Counted from the first letter of the stretch, positions 8,785 to 18,136 are shown. The stretch is DNA of 33,622 nucleotides from Nitrospirales bacterium (GCA_007570995.1 RKSG01000069.1:1-33622); one strand, 5' to 3'. Made by a program: numbers and translations. The notes: a model not told the origin generated them from the letters alone.

Positions 8785-9765
8785 TCAGGCGCACGGCCGG
8801 GGCATGGCGGTGGACAACCCGGCCGGTGGCCGAGTCGCCCGGCCCATGGCCTGACCGATCGCATGGACGACGCCCAGGGCCGCCAGGCCCTCTTCACCGG
8901 AGACGCCACATGGCATGCCCGTTTGAATAGACTGCACAAAGGCTTCCAGTTCCCGTTTCAGTGATTCCGCATCCCCTCCCTGAATCGCTTCCTCAACCAC
9001 GGACCCGGGACCTGCCTGTCCCGTCCGGCGATACACCACACCGCGGCGCGAATGAAAATCCGCAGAGAGATACAGCCCGTCCTGGAAGAGACGCATCTTT
9101 CGTAAACGGTCGGTTGACATACGGCTTGCCGTAAAACTGGCGAGGCAGCCTCCGGAAAATTTCACGCGAGCATGGGCAAAATCCACCCGAGAGGAACGCA
9201 TCGAGACACCCACGGCTTCCACGTCGCTCACATCCCCCAGCCCAAAAGACAACGCCAGGTCCACGTCATGAATCATCAAATCCAGGGTCACGTCAACGTC
9301 GGTTCCCCGTGCCTGAAACGGCGCGAGACGGTGGCATTCGATAAAGTGAGGATTCCTCACCCTTGCCCGGACCAGATCGCTGACGGGATTAAACCGTTCC
9401 ACATGGCCCACCTGCAAGATCAGCCCTTTGTCCTGTGCACGCTGGACCATCAACCGACCTTCATCCAGCGTGACAGCGAGGGGCTTTTCCACCAGGACAT
9501 GGACGCCCGCCGTCAGGCATGCCTGTCCCACTTCCAGATGCCGCACCGTGGGCACGGCGACACTGACTGCAGCAACGCGAGGCAGTAAATCCTGGTAACG
9601 CGAAAATACCGGCACCCCGAAACGGTGACCCATGGCGGCCAGCCGGTCGTCGTCAACATCCGCTACGCCGACCAGGTGCGTCTGTGGACACTCGGCATAG
9701 AGACGAGCATGGTGCTGCCCAAGATACCCAACACCAATAACCCCGACTTTCAGTGGTGCTGCCAT
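8785..9765 (-). CDS. Gfo/Idh/MocA family oxidoreductase, GnnA-like
   Basis: A 326-residue NAD(P)-dependent sugar oxidoreductase. The Rossmann motif VGVIGVGYLGQHHARLY opens the protein. The family EKP motif appears as VLVEKPLAVT near residue 93, and the substrate-domain motif as DLMIHDVDLAL. Its position between lpxI and lpxB resembles GnnA of Acidithiobacillus ferrooxidans, a UDP-GlcNAc 3-dehydrogenase that, with the aminotransferase GnnB, produces the 3-amino sugar for amide-linked lipid A. No gnnB-like gene is in this window, so the substrate is uncertain. A UDP-sugar substrate is the best guess. The fold assignment is secure. Confidence 0.85.
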   Translation of the reverse strand: MAAPLKVGVIGVGYLGQHHARLYAECPQTHLVGVADVDDDRLAAMGHRFGVPVFSRYQDLLPRVAAVSVAVPTVRHLEVGQACLTAGVHVLVEKPLAVTLDEGRLMVQRAQDKGLILQVGHVERFNPVSDLVRARVRNPHFIECHRLAPFQARGTDVDVTLDLMIHDVDLALSFGLGDVSDVEAVGVSMRSSRVDFAHARVKFSGGCLASFTASRMSTDRLRKMRLFQDGLYLSADFHSRRGVVYRRTGQAGPGSVVEEAIQGGDAESLKRELEAFVQSIQTGMPCGVSGEEGLAALGVVHAIGQAMGRATRPPAGLSTAMPRPCA

Positions 9766-9827
9766 TATGACTTGTTGTACGTCATGACGCGTGTCCGGCA
9801 GGATAGCACCAGGGGCTTCCCCCTCAC

Positions 9828-10682
9828 TTACCCCGAAACCCCAAGAATCACGATACCGGACTGATGCGCCCGCTCCAGCATGTCCTCTCGATCAAGCATA
9901 ACGGTCTTGCCAGCCTCGACGGCGAGTACCGAAGCCCTGACCTCATTCATCACCTCGATGGTCCTGGGACCCACTGCGGGCAAATCAAAACGTAGATCCT
10001 GTTGAGGTTTACAACGCTTGACCACCACGGCTCCCTGCCGAACCAGTTGGCCACCCCGTCGGATAGCGTCATCCGTTCCTTCAACTGCCTCAACCGCGAC
10101 GATCACACGATCCTTCACCACCACACACTGACCAATATCCATTCGGCCAATCTCTTGCGCCACCGCCCACCCGTAGGATACGTCCTCCCGTTCCCTCTCG
10201 GACAGGTGGCGTCGCGTCAGGTCCCCCTCCGGAACCAGAATATTCGACAGGCCAAAGGTAGATTCCCGAATCGTAATGCCTTCCTCCGCAAAACCATCGG
10301 CCAGTGCCCTGAGAATATGATCGTCTTTCCACGATTTCAGTTTGGTGAAGAACGCAATGGCCCGGAAGTCTGGACGCACGCCGGAAAAGAGCGCTGTTTT
10401 TTTCATCCCTCCAAGCATCACGGCCTGCCGCACGCCATCACCCTTCAACGCCTGAATGACCTTCCCGAACTGACCAACACGCACCCAGTGCATCTGATCA
10501 ACGACCTGTGCCAACTCGGGAGACGTCTCCCCGTGATGAGCGACAGCTGACACCCGCAACCCGAGTTTTCTGGCGTTTTCGGCAAAAATGATGGGGAAAC
10601 GGCCATTCCCCGCGATGAGACCGATCCATCCGCCGGGAACAGGAAGCGGGGGCGTGAGAGATGAACGTTCGTCAGTCGCCAA
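9828..10682 (-). CDS. lpxI: UDP-2,3-diacylglucosamine pyrophosphatase LpxI (DUF1009)
   Basis: LpxI hydrolyses UDP-2,3-diacylglucosamine to lipid X and UMP in bacteria that lack LpxH. The 284 residues match the family length. The N-terminal domain begins WIGLIAGNGRFPIIFAENA, and VMLGGMKKT follows near residue 90. The C-terminal catalytic domain holds VEAVEGTDDAIRRGG (about 197-211) and RFDLPAVGPRTIE (about 231-243). It starts 12 bases after the lpxA stop and is followed, after a 62-base gap, by the GnnA-like gene. Its presence predicts that the genome does not need LpxH or LpxG. Confidence 0.94.
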   Translation of the reverse strand: MATDERSSLTPPLPVPGGWIGLIAGNGRFPIIFAENARKLGLRVSAVAHHGETSPELAQVVDQMHWVRVGQFGKVIQALKGDGVRQAVMLGGMKKTALFSGVRPDFRAIAFFTKLKSWKDDHILRALADGFAEEGITIRESTFGLSNILVPEGDLTRRHLSEREREDVSYGWAVAQEIGRMDIGQCVVVKDRVIVAVEAVEGTDDAIRRGGQLVRQGAVVVKRCKPQQDLRFDLPAVGPRTIEVMNEVRASVLAVEAGKTVMLDREDMLERAHQSGIVILGVSG

Positions 10683-10694
10683 CGGTGTGATCGC

Positions 10695-11513
10695 CTAAAA
10701 ATCTTCCGAGTCGTCCCGACCTTTGTTGACGGGACGACAGGTTCCACGCGTCGAGGTTTCCAGAAACGTCAGCAGGACCAACACGTCCGGACTGTCCTGA
10801 AATTGATGACGCGCCACTTTAATGGCATCGGCCATGCGTTGTTTCTTGCGGAACAGGACAGTATAGGCCTGTTTCAACAACCGGATACGCTGCGCCGAAA
10901 TCCCTTCCCGACGCAGGCCAATGGCATTCAGCCCGTAGAGACGGGCCCGGTTGCCCGCCGCACGCATGAACGGCGGCACATCTCGCGTCACGGCCGAACA
11001 GCCGCCAATCATGGCGTAATCACCAATACGCACGTATTGATGCACCCCGACCAGCCCCCCGATCACGGCGTAATGTCCGATGGCAACATGGCCGGCCAGC
11101 GTCGCGCCATTAGCCATGATCACGTGATTGCCCACACGACAGTCATGTGCCACATGCGAATACGCCATCAGATAATTCCCCTGCCCAATCGTCGTGACGC
11201 CTTCATCGAACGCCGTTCCACGGTTGATCGTGACATATTCCCGAACAATATTGTCGTCGCCAATCTGTACCCGCGTCGGTTCATCGTGATACTGCAAATG
11301 CTGGGGAGGCGAGCCGATGGAGACGTAGGGAAAGATGGTACACCGTTGACCGATTTCCGTGATGCCTTCGATGCACACATGCGCGCGCAACTCGGTCCCC
11401 CGACCGAGTGTCACATGTTCGCCAACCACGCAAAACGGCCCGACACGCACGTCTTCAGCGAGTTTCGCCTGGGGATGCACGGATGCCGTCGGATCAATGA
11501 CTATCTCACCCAC
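10695..11513 (-). CDS. lpxA: UDP-N-acetylglucosamine (or analogue) acyltransferase
   Basis: The first enzyme of lipid A synthesis, transferring a 3-hydroxyacyl chain from ACP to the sugar 3 position. The 272-residue protein shows hexapeptide repeats of a left-handed beta helix. HVAHDCRVG carries the catalytic histidine at H123 (E. coli H125). The hydrocarbon-ruler position corresponding to E. coli G173 is glycine (G171, in the run AMIGGCS), which suggests a long acyl chain. The start is GTG at 11513, with a GAGG eight bases upstream. It lies 29 bases after fabZ. If the GnnA-like enzyme acts in this pathway, the acceptor could be the 3-amino sugar, giving an amide bond. Confidence 0.95.
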   Translation of the reverse strand: MGEIVIDPTASVHPQAKLAEDVRVGPFCVVGEHVTLGRGTELRAHVCIEGITEIGQRCTIFPYVSIGSPPQHLQYHDEPTRVQIGDDNIVREYVTINRGTAFDEGVTTIGQGNYLMAYSHVAHDCRVGNHVIMANGATLAGHVAIGHYAVIGGLVGVHQYVRIGDYAMIGGCSAVTRDVPPFMRAAGNRARLYGLNAIGLRREGISAQRIRLLKQAYTVLFRKKQRMADAIKVARHQFQDSPDVLVLLTFLETSTRGTCRPVNKGRDDSEDF

Positions 11514-11542
11514 TCACCAGCCCTCTGCTCAATCGCGATGCC

Positions 11543-12022
11543 CTACCCCGTTCCAGGATTCGAGGTGGCCTCGGCCTCTGACGACACCATCGCTGTGGAC
11601 TCGGCCTCACAGACAAGACGGGATTTCACAAAGGCCTTCCCCCGCATCTTCCAGAATGGCGCGCGGTGTTTTATCACTTCGACTTCCAGACGCATTTGAT
11701 CCCCTGGAAGAACAGGTTTCCGGAACTTCGCTTTCTCAATGCCCGTCAGATACACAACCGGCGATGGGTCGGGGCCTGACGATCGAATGGCCAGGACCCC
11801 ACCCAACTGGGCAAGGGCTTCCACGATGAGGACACCAGGGAAGATCGGCCGGCCGGGGAAATGTCCCTGAAAGTACGGCTCGGTGATCGTGATGTTTTTC
11901 AACCCGACCGCCCGGTGCCAGGGCTCAAACTCCACCACGCAATCCACAAGCAAAAACGGATAACGGTGCGGCAGGATGGCCTGCAGGGCCATGCTGTCCA
12001 TGACAGTATCAGAGTCAGCCAT
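11543..12022 (-). CDS. fabZ: 3-hydroxyacyl-[acyl-carrier-protein] dehydratase FabZ
   Basis: A hotdog-fold dehydratase of fatty acid synthesis that competes with LpxA for 3-hydroxyacyl-ACP. The segment LPHRYPFLLVD near residue 18, the catalytic GHFPGRPIFPGVL and the helix VEALAQLGG are characteristic. I start at the ATG at 12022, which has GGAGG about nine bases upstream, giving 159 residues. The open frame continues 60 codons further upstream but that part has no family resemblance. The last residues (SSEAEATSNPGTG) are a low-complexity tail. fabZ directly follows the OmpH-like gene here. In E. coli, lpxD lies between those two genes. Confidence 0.96.
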   Translation of the reverse strand: MADSDTVMDSMALQAILPHRYPFLLVDCVVEFEPWHRAVGLKNITITEPYFQGHFPGRPIFPGVLIVEALAQLGGVLAIRSSGPDPSPVVYLTGIEKAKFRKPVLPGDQMRLEVEVIKHRAPFWKMRGKAFVKSRLVCEAESTAMVSSEAEATSNPGTG

Positions 12023-12119
12023 CTCCTCGTTCCTCCCATCCTGCGCAATCTGCCAGACCCATGTCTCTCCCCTGTGCGGGCAGCATCGCACGAGTGCCGT
12101 GAGGCCCGCGATCCATGTC

Positions 12120-12734
12120 TTACTGAACAAACATCCGATCCAGTTCTTCCAGCACGGCCTCCGAAAGATCCAGACCAGGCTCATAATACCTGGTCTGTGC
12201 ATTCTGGCCTTTTTCCACGACCAGGATCACGCCTTCCTCCTGGGCAATGCGATGCACGACGTTCTCAACATGGCGGCGAAACTCGTCTAATAACTCCCGT
12301 CGCTTCGACTGTAATTCCATGTTCATGTCTTCGGCATTCTGTTGATAGTCCAGCATACTCTGGCGCAAATGTTCTTCTTTCTGCTGTTTGGCCTCCGGAC
12401 TCAGGACGCTGCTCAGCCGCACGATTTCATTTTCCAGATCCCGAAGTTCTTCCTGCTCCAGCGCCATCAACTCCTGTCGATCCTTCATGAATTGATCGAG
12501 ATTTTCCGTGACCTGCTGTCCCATCTTCGACTCGCTCAACAACCATTGCGTATCCACCACGGCAAACGGCACCGGCGTGGATGAATCGGACACCATGGCA
12601 TGCCATTCTGCGTCGGTTGTGTCCGTCGACCCGGTTTCGCACCCGGCCAGCCCCCCGCCAAGGACAACCAGGCCAACTGACATCATCCACAGGTACAACC
12701 TTCTCCCGTTTGTCCCATACGCTCCCAACCCCAT
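12120..12734 (-). CDS. OmpH/Skp-family periplasmic chaperone, predicted lipoprotein
   Basis: About 204 residues, encoded directly after bamA. The N-terminus has arginines, a hydrophobic stretch and a lipobox ending LAGC, followed by E, T and G, so it should be lipidated and released toward the outer membrane. The rest is a long charged coiled coil (roughly residues 65-150), then the OmpH-type C-terminal segment EEGVILVVEKGQN. Skp itself is soluble, so a lipidated form is unusual. Two ATG codons compete: at 12743 the AGGAG is only one base away, while the ATG at 12734 has it about ten bases upstream and is preferred. Expected role: holding unfolded outer-membrane proteins for BamA. Confidence 0.85.
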   Translation of the reverse strand: MGLGAYGTNGRRLYLWMMSVGLVVLGGGLAGCETGSTDTTDAEWHAMVSDSSTPVPFAVVDTQWLLSESKMGQQVTENLDQFMKDRQELMALEQEELRDLENEIVRLSSVLSPEAKQQKEEHLRQSMLDYQQNAEDMNMELQSKRRELLDEFRRHVENVVHRIAQEEGVILVVEKGQNAQTRYYEPGLDLSEAVLEELDRMFVQ

Positions 12735-12752
12735 CCCCAACATTCTCCTGCC

Positions 12753-15077
12753 TTAGAAAACATTCCCGACGGAAAACTCAAACACCGTTCCCTGCTCCTG
12801 GGGTTGCTTGTCCAAATTGATGCCCAGTGCCGCACGGAGAGGACCAAACGGGGAAATCCACCGCACTTCGCCCCCCGTGGCAGGGCGCAAATCAAAATCC
12901 AGGTCTTCGTCATCCGCGAATCCTTTCCCGTAATCAAAAAAGATCACGCCATTTAACTTCGCACCTGGCAACACAGGAAACACCAGATCGGCATTAAAAA
13001 TCAGCTGTTTCGTCGCACCCCGCAGGGTTCCAGACGGCGTCACCGGCCCGGCCCGGCCAAAACGAAATCCACGCACGGTATTAATCCCACCGACAAAAAA
13101 GAGCTCGGACAATGGCAGCACATCACCCTTATACCCCTGCCCTAACCCAAAACGACCACGCAACGCGAGCCGCAGATCCCAAAAAGACAGCGGGACATAT
13201 TTCAACCCGTCAAGATCGATCTTGTAGAAATTATTCGTTCCTCCCAGAAGATCGGTCCCAAAACTGACGTTCGCACCGGTCCGTGACCCAAGACGCGGGT
13301 CCTGGAAATAGTCCCGAGTGTCACGGAAAATATTCGCGCGAAAACCCGTCGTGCTTTGCGTCCCCACCTGGTTCGTCACGTACGACCCCGCACCGCTGGC
13401 CGGATTTTTAATCAAGATTGACTCCGCCACCAGGGTCACATTCCCGGTCATATATTCGGTAATGGCCTGTCCAAATTCAAACGTGACACCCTGTCGTTCC
13501 TCCGCATACGTCAGAAAATTGGTGTCCGTACTGAACCCGTTGATCTGAAACGACGTGGCACCGTCAAACAGCGCCGGATTTCTAAACGTCATGACTCCAA
13601 TGGTTCGACGCTGGCCGAGTTGCCCCCGGATCCGCACCAGATACCCCAGGCCAAACAAATTGCCTTCCGAGATGTTGGCAATCGCGGTGAAACGATCAAG
13701 CGTGCTGAACCCGCCCCCAATACTGAACTGACCCGTGGGTTTTTCTCTGACGGTCACATCAAGATCGACTTTATCGTCCTCGACCTGCGTCGGAACAATT
13801 TCAACGGTTTCAAAAAAATTCAAATTATTGAGCCGTTGAAAACTTCGCGCCATGGAGACCGAATCAATGACTTCCTGTTCATTCACCCGCAACTCCCGTC
13901 GAATGACGTTGTCACGTGTCCGGTCATTCCCGACAATGTGAATTTCTTTTACGCGAATGAGTGATCCTTCATTGACGGTAAAGGTCACATCGGTCGTGAG
14001 CGTGTCACTGTTCGGATCCAATGTCGGCGTGACTTCCGCGAATGAATATCCTTTCTCCCCGTACAGATCCGTCACGCGGGCGACCTCATCCCGAATCACG
14101 GCCCGTTGAAACACGTCATTGGGACGGATGAACGAATCCTGTTCCAGCTCATCATCCTCAAACACGGTGGTGCCTTCATACCGAACCGTTCGCACCGTGT
14201 ATGGATGCCCTTCAATGATCCGAAACGTCAATGTCACCGCCTCTTTATCGTCACTCAGATCAAGGCTGGGTGGCCCGATCTGCACGTCGAGATATCCCTT
14301 GTTCGCATAAAATTCCTTGATGCGTTCCACATCATTGTCGAGTTCCTCCCGGTGTAAAATCCCCGCGTCCGTGAAGAGAGAGAAAAAGGGATTCCATTCC
14401 CGATTGGCCATAACGCCCAACAGGTCATCCCGGTCGAAGAGAGTCAGGCCGACGAAACGAATGGATTCGACCCTGGCACGCGTGCCTTCCTGAACAAAAA
14501 AGACCACACGATTGCGGCTCTCCCCTAACGCCTGCACAATCGGGATAATTTTCACCTTATGATACCCCTCCGCCTGGTACTGCTCCCGGATCTTTTCCGC
14601 ACTGACCTTAATCTCCTGCTGGTCCAGAAACACCTGATTCTCAAGCGTGATCACCTCCTGCAATTCATCGTCGGACACCTCATCGTTCCCGTCGAAGGCA
14701 ATTTCCACCACAAAGGGTTTCTCCTTCACCACAAAGACCACGTTCACGCCCTCCGCTGTTGTCTCGGACTCGACGCGCACATCGTCAAAAAATCCCATGT
14801 CATAAATCAGACGAATTTGCTCGCGCAAGACCTCCTGCGTCACCCGCCCCCCCGCTTTCAGCGTCGTTTTTCCGAGGATCGCCGTCGATTCAATGCGCTC
14901 ATTCCCCTCAACGGTCACGCTTTCCACCACCACATCCTGCGGCTGACTCACCCCGAGTGATGGCAGACTCAGGGCCAGGAATCCGCACCACACCATCGCG
15001 ACAAGGTGCCCGGTGAACTTCCGCACGGCATGACCTGTGGATATCGCGGCAGGACGCCGCCCTGTCCTGGTGCTCAT
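12753..15077 (-). CDS. bamA: Outer membrane protein assembly factor BamA
   Basis: BamA folds beta-barrel proteins into the outer membrane. From the ATG at 15077 it is 774 residues: a signal peptide of about 44 residues, five POTRA domains to about residue 390, and an Omp85 barrel ending in phenylalanine (VGNVF). The barrel loop-6 motif VRGF is at about 666-669, as expected for Omp85 proteins. A TTG ten codons upstream is possible but less likely. It is the first gene of the envelope cluster and is preceded by a good promoter at 15260-15288. The OmpH-like gene starts a few bases after its stop. Confidence 0.97.
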   Translation of the reverse strand: MSTRTGRRPAAISTGHAVRKFTGHLVAMVWCGFLALSLPSLGVSQPQDVVVESVTVEGNERIESTAILGKTTLKAGGRVTQEVLREQIRLIYDMGFFDDVRVESETTAEGVNVVFVVKEKPFVVEIAFDGNDEVSDDELQEVITLENQVFLDQQEIKVSAEKIREQYQAEGYHKVKIIPIVQALGESRNRVVFFVQEGTRARVESIRFVGLTLFDRDDLLGVMANREWNPFFSLFTDAGILHREELDNDVERIKEFYANKGYLDVQIGPPSLDLSDDKEAVTLTFRIIEGHPYTVRTVRYEGTTVFEDDELEQDSFIRPNDVFQRAVIRDEVARVTDLYGEKGYSFAEVTPTLDPNSDTLTTDVTFTVNEGSLIRVKEIHIVGNDRTRDNVIRRELRVNEQEVIDSVSMARSFQRLNNLNFFETVEIVPTQVEDDKVDLDVTVREKPTGQFSIGGGFSTLDRFTAIANISEGNLFGLGYLVRIRGQLGQRRTIGVMTFRNPALFDGATSFQINGFSTDTNFLTYAEERQGVTFEFGQAITEYMTGNVTLVAESILIKNPASGAGSYVTNQVGTQSTTGFRANIFRDTRDYFQDPRLGSRTGANVSFGTDLLGGTNNFYKIDLDGLKYVPLSFWDLRLALRGRFGLGQGYKGDVLPLSELFFVGGINTVRGFRFGRAGPVTPSGTLRGATKQLIFNADLVFPVLPGAKLNGVIFFDYGKGFADDEDLDFDLRPATGGEVRWISPFGPLRAALGINLDKQPQEQGTVFEFSVGNVF

Positions 15078-15259
15078 GTCAGCACTCGGGTGGATGCGTG
15101 AACACAACGAATGTCATACACCATGCAAGGAGACATGCACAGGAACCATCAGACATACCTGAAACAAATCACGACAAGCCTGATAGAGTCTGGTTGACGG
15201 GTCTGCTTCAGACAATCCCAAAACTGAAGACTGGAAAGGAGGGCCAGACAGCTAATGGC

Positions 15260-15288
15260 ATTATAGACGGCGGGTTGGGACTTGTAAA
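15260..15288 (-). promoter_or_regulatory. Sigma70-type promoter for the bamA/lipid A cluster
   Basis: On the minus strand, TTTACA (15283-15288) and a perfect TATAAT (15260-15265) are separated by 17 bases. The predicted transcript would start near 15252, leaving a leader of about 175 bases before bamA. This is the best promoter-like sequence I found upstream of the 15 kb gene run. Confidence 0.7.
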
Positions 15289-15425
15289 GTTTGCGTCCCC
15301 ATCCATCACCTGTGGAACCGGGGGGTGATTGCAGGAGACACGTAGACCGGAGCGCGTTCCGGATCAGAGATCCGGCATGGTCACGTGGCAGGGTCTGCCC
15401 GTTGGTTTGGAAACAGGTTTGCGAA

Positions 15426-15449
15426 CACACGACGTCGTGGAATCGTGTG
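15426..15449. promoter_or_regulatory. Inverted TCGTG/CACGA half-sites upstream of lon
   Basis: CACACGA (15426-15432) and TCGTGTG (15443-15449) are perfect inverted copies. Between and overlapping them, CACGACGTCGTG (15428-15439) is a 12-base palindrome. The cluster ends 15 bases before the possible lon -35 box, where a regulator could act. It does not match CIRCE or HAIR. Functional assignment is an inference. Confidence 0.4.
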
Positions 15450-15464
15450 GGCGATGGTCATTCC

Positions 15465-15494
15465 TTGACATTCATTTTTTCGTTCACCTACCAT
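15465..15494 (+). promoter_or_regulatory. Possible lon promoter
   Basis: A perfect TTGACA (15465-15470) is followed after 18 bases by TACCAT (15489-15494), which matches four of six -10 positions. It would leave a leader of about 170 bases before lon. Confidence 0.45.
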
Positions 15495-15670
15495 CGGTTG
15501 GCCGATGGAAGTGTCCATCGGGAAAACCCTGTCACCGCAACCCGCATGGATCACAGAAACATGATGCGTTGTCTGTCGTCGGTCTTGCGATCCCGGCTGT
15601 GCCCTGTTTGTTCCTCGTGCCCCGCTCTCTCCGCCACCGATCGTGCCAGAAAAAGGTCGACCCCCTCTCC

Positions 15671-18136
15671 ATGAATCAGGACTTCCATCCCCTTACACCG
15701 GACAGTGACATCCCCGATCAGTTGCCATTGATCCCCGTCAGGGACATCGTCGTGTTTCCTCATATGGTGTTGCCTCTGTTTGTCGGACGGGCCATGTCCA
15801 TTCATGCAATTGAGACGGCCCTTGCCGGGAACAGAATGGTCCTGCTGGCCACGCAGAAAGCCCACGACACGGAATCCCCGCGACCAGAGGATATTTTCGA
15901 AACCGGGACGGTTGGCATGATCCGGCGCATGCTGAAGCTTCCGGACGAACGGATTAAAATTCTGGTTCAAGGGCTGGCCCGGGCGAAAATCGCTGACTAT
16001 ACGCAGTCCCAACCGTTTTATGCCGTTCGTATTCACCCGATGCCGGCTCCCACGGAATCCCCCCCCACTCTCGAAATCGAGGCCCTCATTCGCACAACCA
16101 AAGAACGCGTGGACCGCATCGCCAGTATGGGGAAGGTCTTTACGCCGGACATTCTGATGGTCATCGAAAATGTCGAGGATCCCGGCCGTCTGGCAGATGT
16201 GGTGGTGTCGAATCTCGGGATCAAAGTGGAGCCCACCCAGATCATCCTGGAAACTGACGATCCCGTGACCCGATTACAGCGCGTGAACGAGCTGATGGCC
16301 AAAGAGATTGACGTGCTGTCGATGCAACAAAAAATCCATGCCGATGCCAAGGATGAAATCGATAAAACGCAGCGTGAATATTTCCTTCGCGAACAGGTGA
16401 AAGCGATTCAAAAAGAGCTGGGGGAACTGGATGACCGTGCCGAAGAAGTGGCCGAATTTCGCAAGCGCATTGAAGAATCTCACATGCCGGACAAGGTCGT
16501 GAAGGAAGTGGACAAGCAGCTGAAACGGTTGGGGAAAATGCACCCGGATACCGCCGAAGCGGCGACGGTGCGCACCTACATGGAATGGATGGTCGAAATC
16601 CCCTGGAATCGCGCTTCCGCGGACAATCTGGACATTCAGGCTGCCCACAAGGTCCTCAACGACGACCACTATGATCTGGAAAAAGTCAAAGAACGCATCC
16701 TCGAATATCTGGCCGTGCGCAAACTGAAAGAACAACTCAAGGGGCCGATTCTGTGCATTGTTGGCCCGCCTGGCGTGGGCAAAACATCGCTGGGGAAATC
16801 CATTGCACGGGCCCTGGGCCGGGAATGCGTACGCATGAGCCTGGGCGGCGTGCGGGACGAAGCCGAAATCAGGGGCCACCGCCGGACGTACGTCGGCGCC
16901 CTGCCCGGTCGCATCATCCAGGGCATTAAACAGGCGGGAACCAACAATCCCGTGTTCATGCTGGATGAAGTGGATAAAATCGGGATGGACTTTCGCGGTG
17001 ACCCGTCGGCCGCCCTGCTGGAAGTCCTCGACCCTGAACAGAACCATGCGTTCACCGATCATTATCTGGGGGTCCCGTTCGACCTGAGTCACGTGATGTT
17101 CATCACCACAGCGAATCTCATTGATCCCATCCTGCCGGCTCTCCGGGACCGCATGGAGATTATTGACATTCCGGGCTACACCGAAGAAGAAAAACTCGGG
17201 ATTGCCCGGCGCTATTTAATCCCGCGGCAACTGGACGAACACGGGATCTCCGAGAAACATTTTCGCATTACCGACGCCGCCATTCAGCGTATCATCACCC
17301 ATTACACGCGCGAAGCCGGCGTCCGAAACCTGGAACGGGAAATCGCCAACACCATGCGCAAAGTGGCCCGACGGGTTGCTGAAGGCCAACCGAAGCGACA
17401 TACCCTCACTCCCCACTCGCTGCACACCTATCTGGGCGTCCCGAAACATCTGCCGGAACTTGAAAAAGAAAAAGACCAGGTTGGGTTGGCGACCGGGCTC
17501 GCATGGACGGCAACGGGCGGCGAGACGCTGCACGTCGAAGCCACTCGGATGATGGGAAAAGGCAACCTGACCCTCACCGGCCATCTGGGCGACGTCATGA
17601 AAGAATCCGCTCAGGCTGCACTGAGTTACGTCCGCACGCAAGCCGAATTGCTTGGCATCGACCAGAACGACTTCGCCAGGACCGACATCCACGTTCATGT
17701 TCCTGCAGGAGCCATTCCCAAGGATGGCCCCTCGGCTGGGATCACCATGGCCACAGCCATCGCCTCGGCCTTAGCCAACATTCCCGTGCGCCATACCATG
17801 GCCATGACAGGGGAAATTACGCTGCGTGGCCGCGTCCTCTCTGTCGGCGGATTGAAAGAAAAATTACTGGCGACGAAGCGGGCCGCAATTCCAACGGTCA
17901 TGCTCCCCAAACAGAACGAAAAAGATCTGGAAGAGATTCCGAAACATTTACTGAAAGACGTGAAAATTCTCTTTGTGGAAACCGTGGCTCAGGTCTTTGC
18001 GACCGCACTCCATCTCCCGCCCCACATACGCACCGCCCTGAAACCGTCACAGGACTCACAGGCCAGAACGGGCATGCCGAATCAAAAAAACCGACGTGGC
18101 GTGGCCCGCAAACCAGGCCGGAGATCTCCGACATGA
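15671..18136 (+). CDS. lon: ATP-dependent Lon protease (LonA)
   Basis: An 821-residue cytoplasmic AAA+ serine protease for damaged and regulatory proteins. Order of parts: N-terminal substrate-binding domain (about 15-215, [20 protein letters not shown]), coiled region, AAA+ module with Walker [10 protein letters not shown] at 365-373 and Walker B MLDEVDK, and C-terminal protease domain. The catalytic dyad is S688 in PKDGPSAG and K731 in GGLKEKLL, the same 43-residue spacing as E. coli S679/K722. A basic tail of about 25 residues ends the protein. The ATG at 15671 gives the family N-terminus; the longer open frame from 15329 covers the promoter region. The stop overlaps the start of the next gene. 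Confidence 0.97.
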   Translation: MNQDFHPLTPDSDIPDQLPLIPVRDIVVFPHMVLPLFVGRAMSIHAIETALAGNRMVLLATQKAHDTESPRPEDIFETGTVGMIRRMLKLPDERIKILVQGLARAKIADYTQSQPFYAVRIHPMPAPTESPPTLEIEALIRTTKERVDRIASMGKVFTPDILMVIENVEDPGRLADVVVSNLGIKVEPTQIILETDDPVTRLQRVNELMAKEIDVLSMQQKIHADAKDEIDKTQREYFLREQVKAIQKELGELDDRAEEVAEFRKRIEESHMPDKVVKEVDKQLKRLGKMHPDTAEAATVRTYMEWMVEIPWNRASADNLDIQAAHKVLNDDHYDLEKVKERILEYLAVRKLKEQLKGPILCIVGPPGVGKTSLGKSIARALGRECVRMSLGGVRDEAEIRGHRRTYVGALPGRIIQGIKQAGTNNPVFMLDEVDKIGMDFRGDPSAALLEVLDPEQNHAFTDHYLGVPFDLSHVMFITTANLIDPILPALRDRMEIIDIPGYTEEEKLGIARRYLIPRQLDEHGISEKHFRITDAAIQRIITHYTREAGVRNLEREIANTMRKVARRVAEGQPKRHTLTPHSLHTYLGVPKHLPELEKEKDQVGLATGLAWTATGGETLHVEATRMMGKGNLTLTGHLGDVMKESAQAALSYVRTQAELLGIDQNDFARTDIHVHVPAGAIPKDGPSAGITMATAIASALANIPVRHTMAMTGEITLRGRVLSVGGLKEKLLATKRAAIPTVMLPKQNEKDLEEIPKHLLKDVKILFVETVAQVFATALHLPPHIRTALKPSQDSQARTGMPNQKNRRGVARKPGRRSPT

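Larger units (their letters stand above)
15078..15670. other. Divergent intergenic region between bamA and lon
   Basis: About 590 bases with no convincing gene. It holds the bamA promoter, inverted half-sites at 15426-15449 and a possible lon promoter at 15465-15494. A frame in phase with lon is open from 15329 but contains these signals and has no family resemblance, so it is not considered coding. A weak inverted repeat (ATCACC at 15305, GGTGAT at 15324) has no T tract. Confidence 0.6.

Noticed and set aside
12023-12202. N-terminal extension of fabZ to 12202
   Set aside because: It runs into the OmpH-like gene and is unlike FabZ, whereas the ATG at 12022 has a strong ribosome binding site.
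15329-15670. 114-codon in-frame extension upstream of lon
   Set aside because: It overlaps the promoter-like sequences and has no resemblance to Lon or any known domain; the family N-terminus begins at the ATG at 15671.
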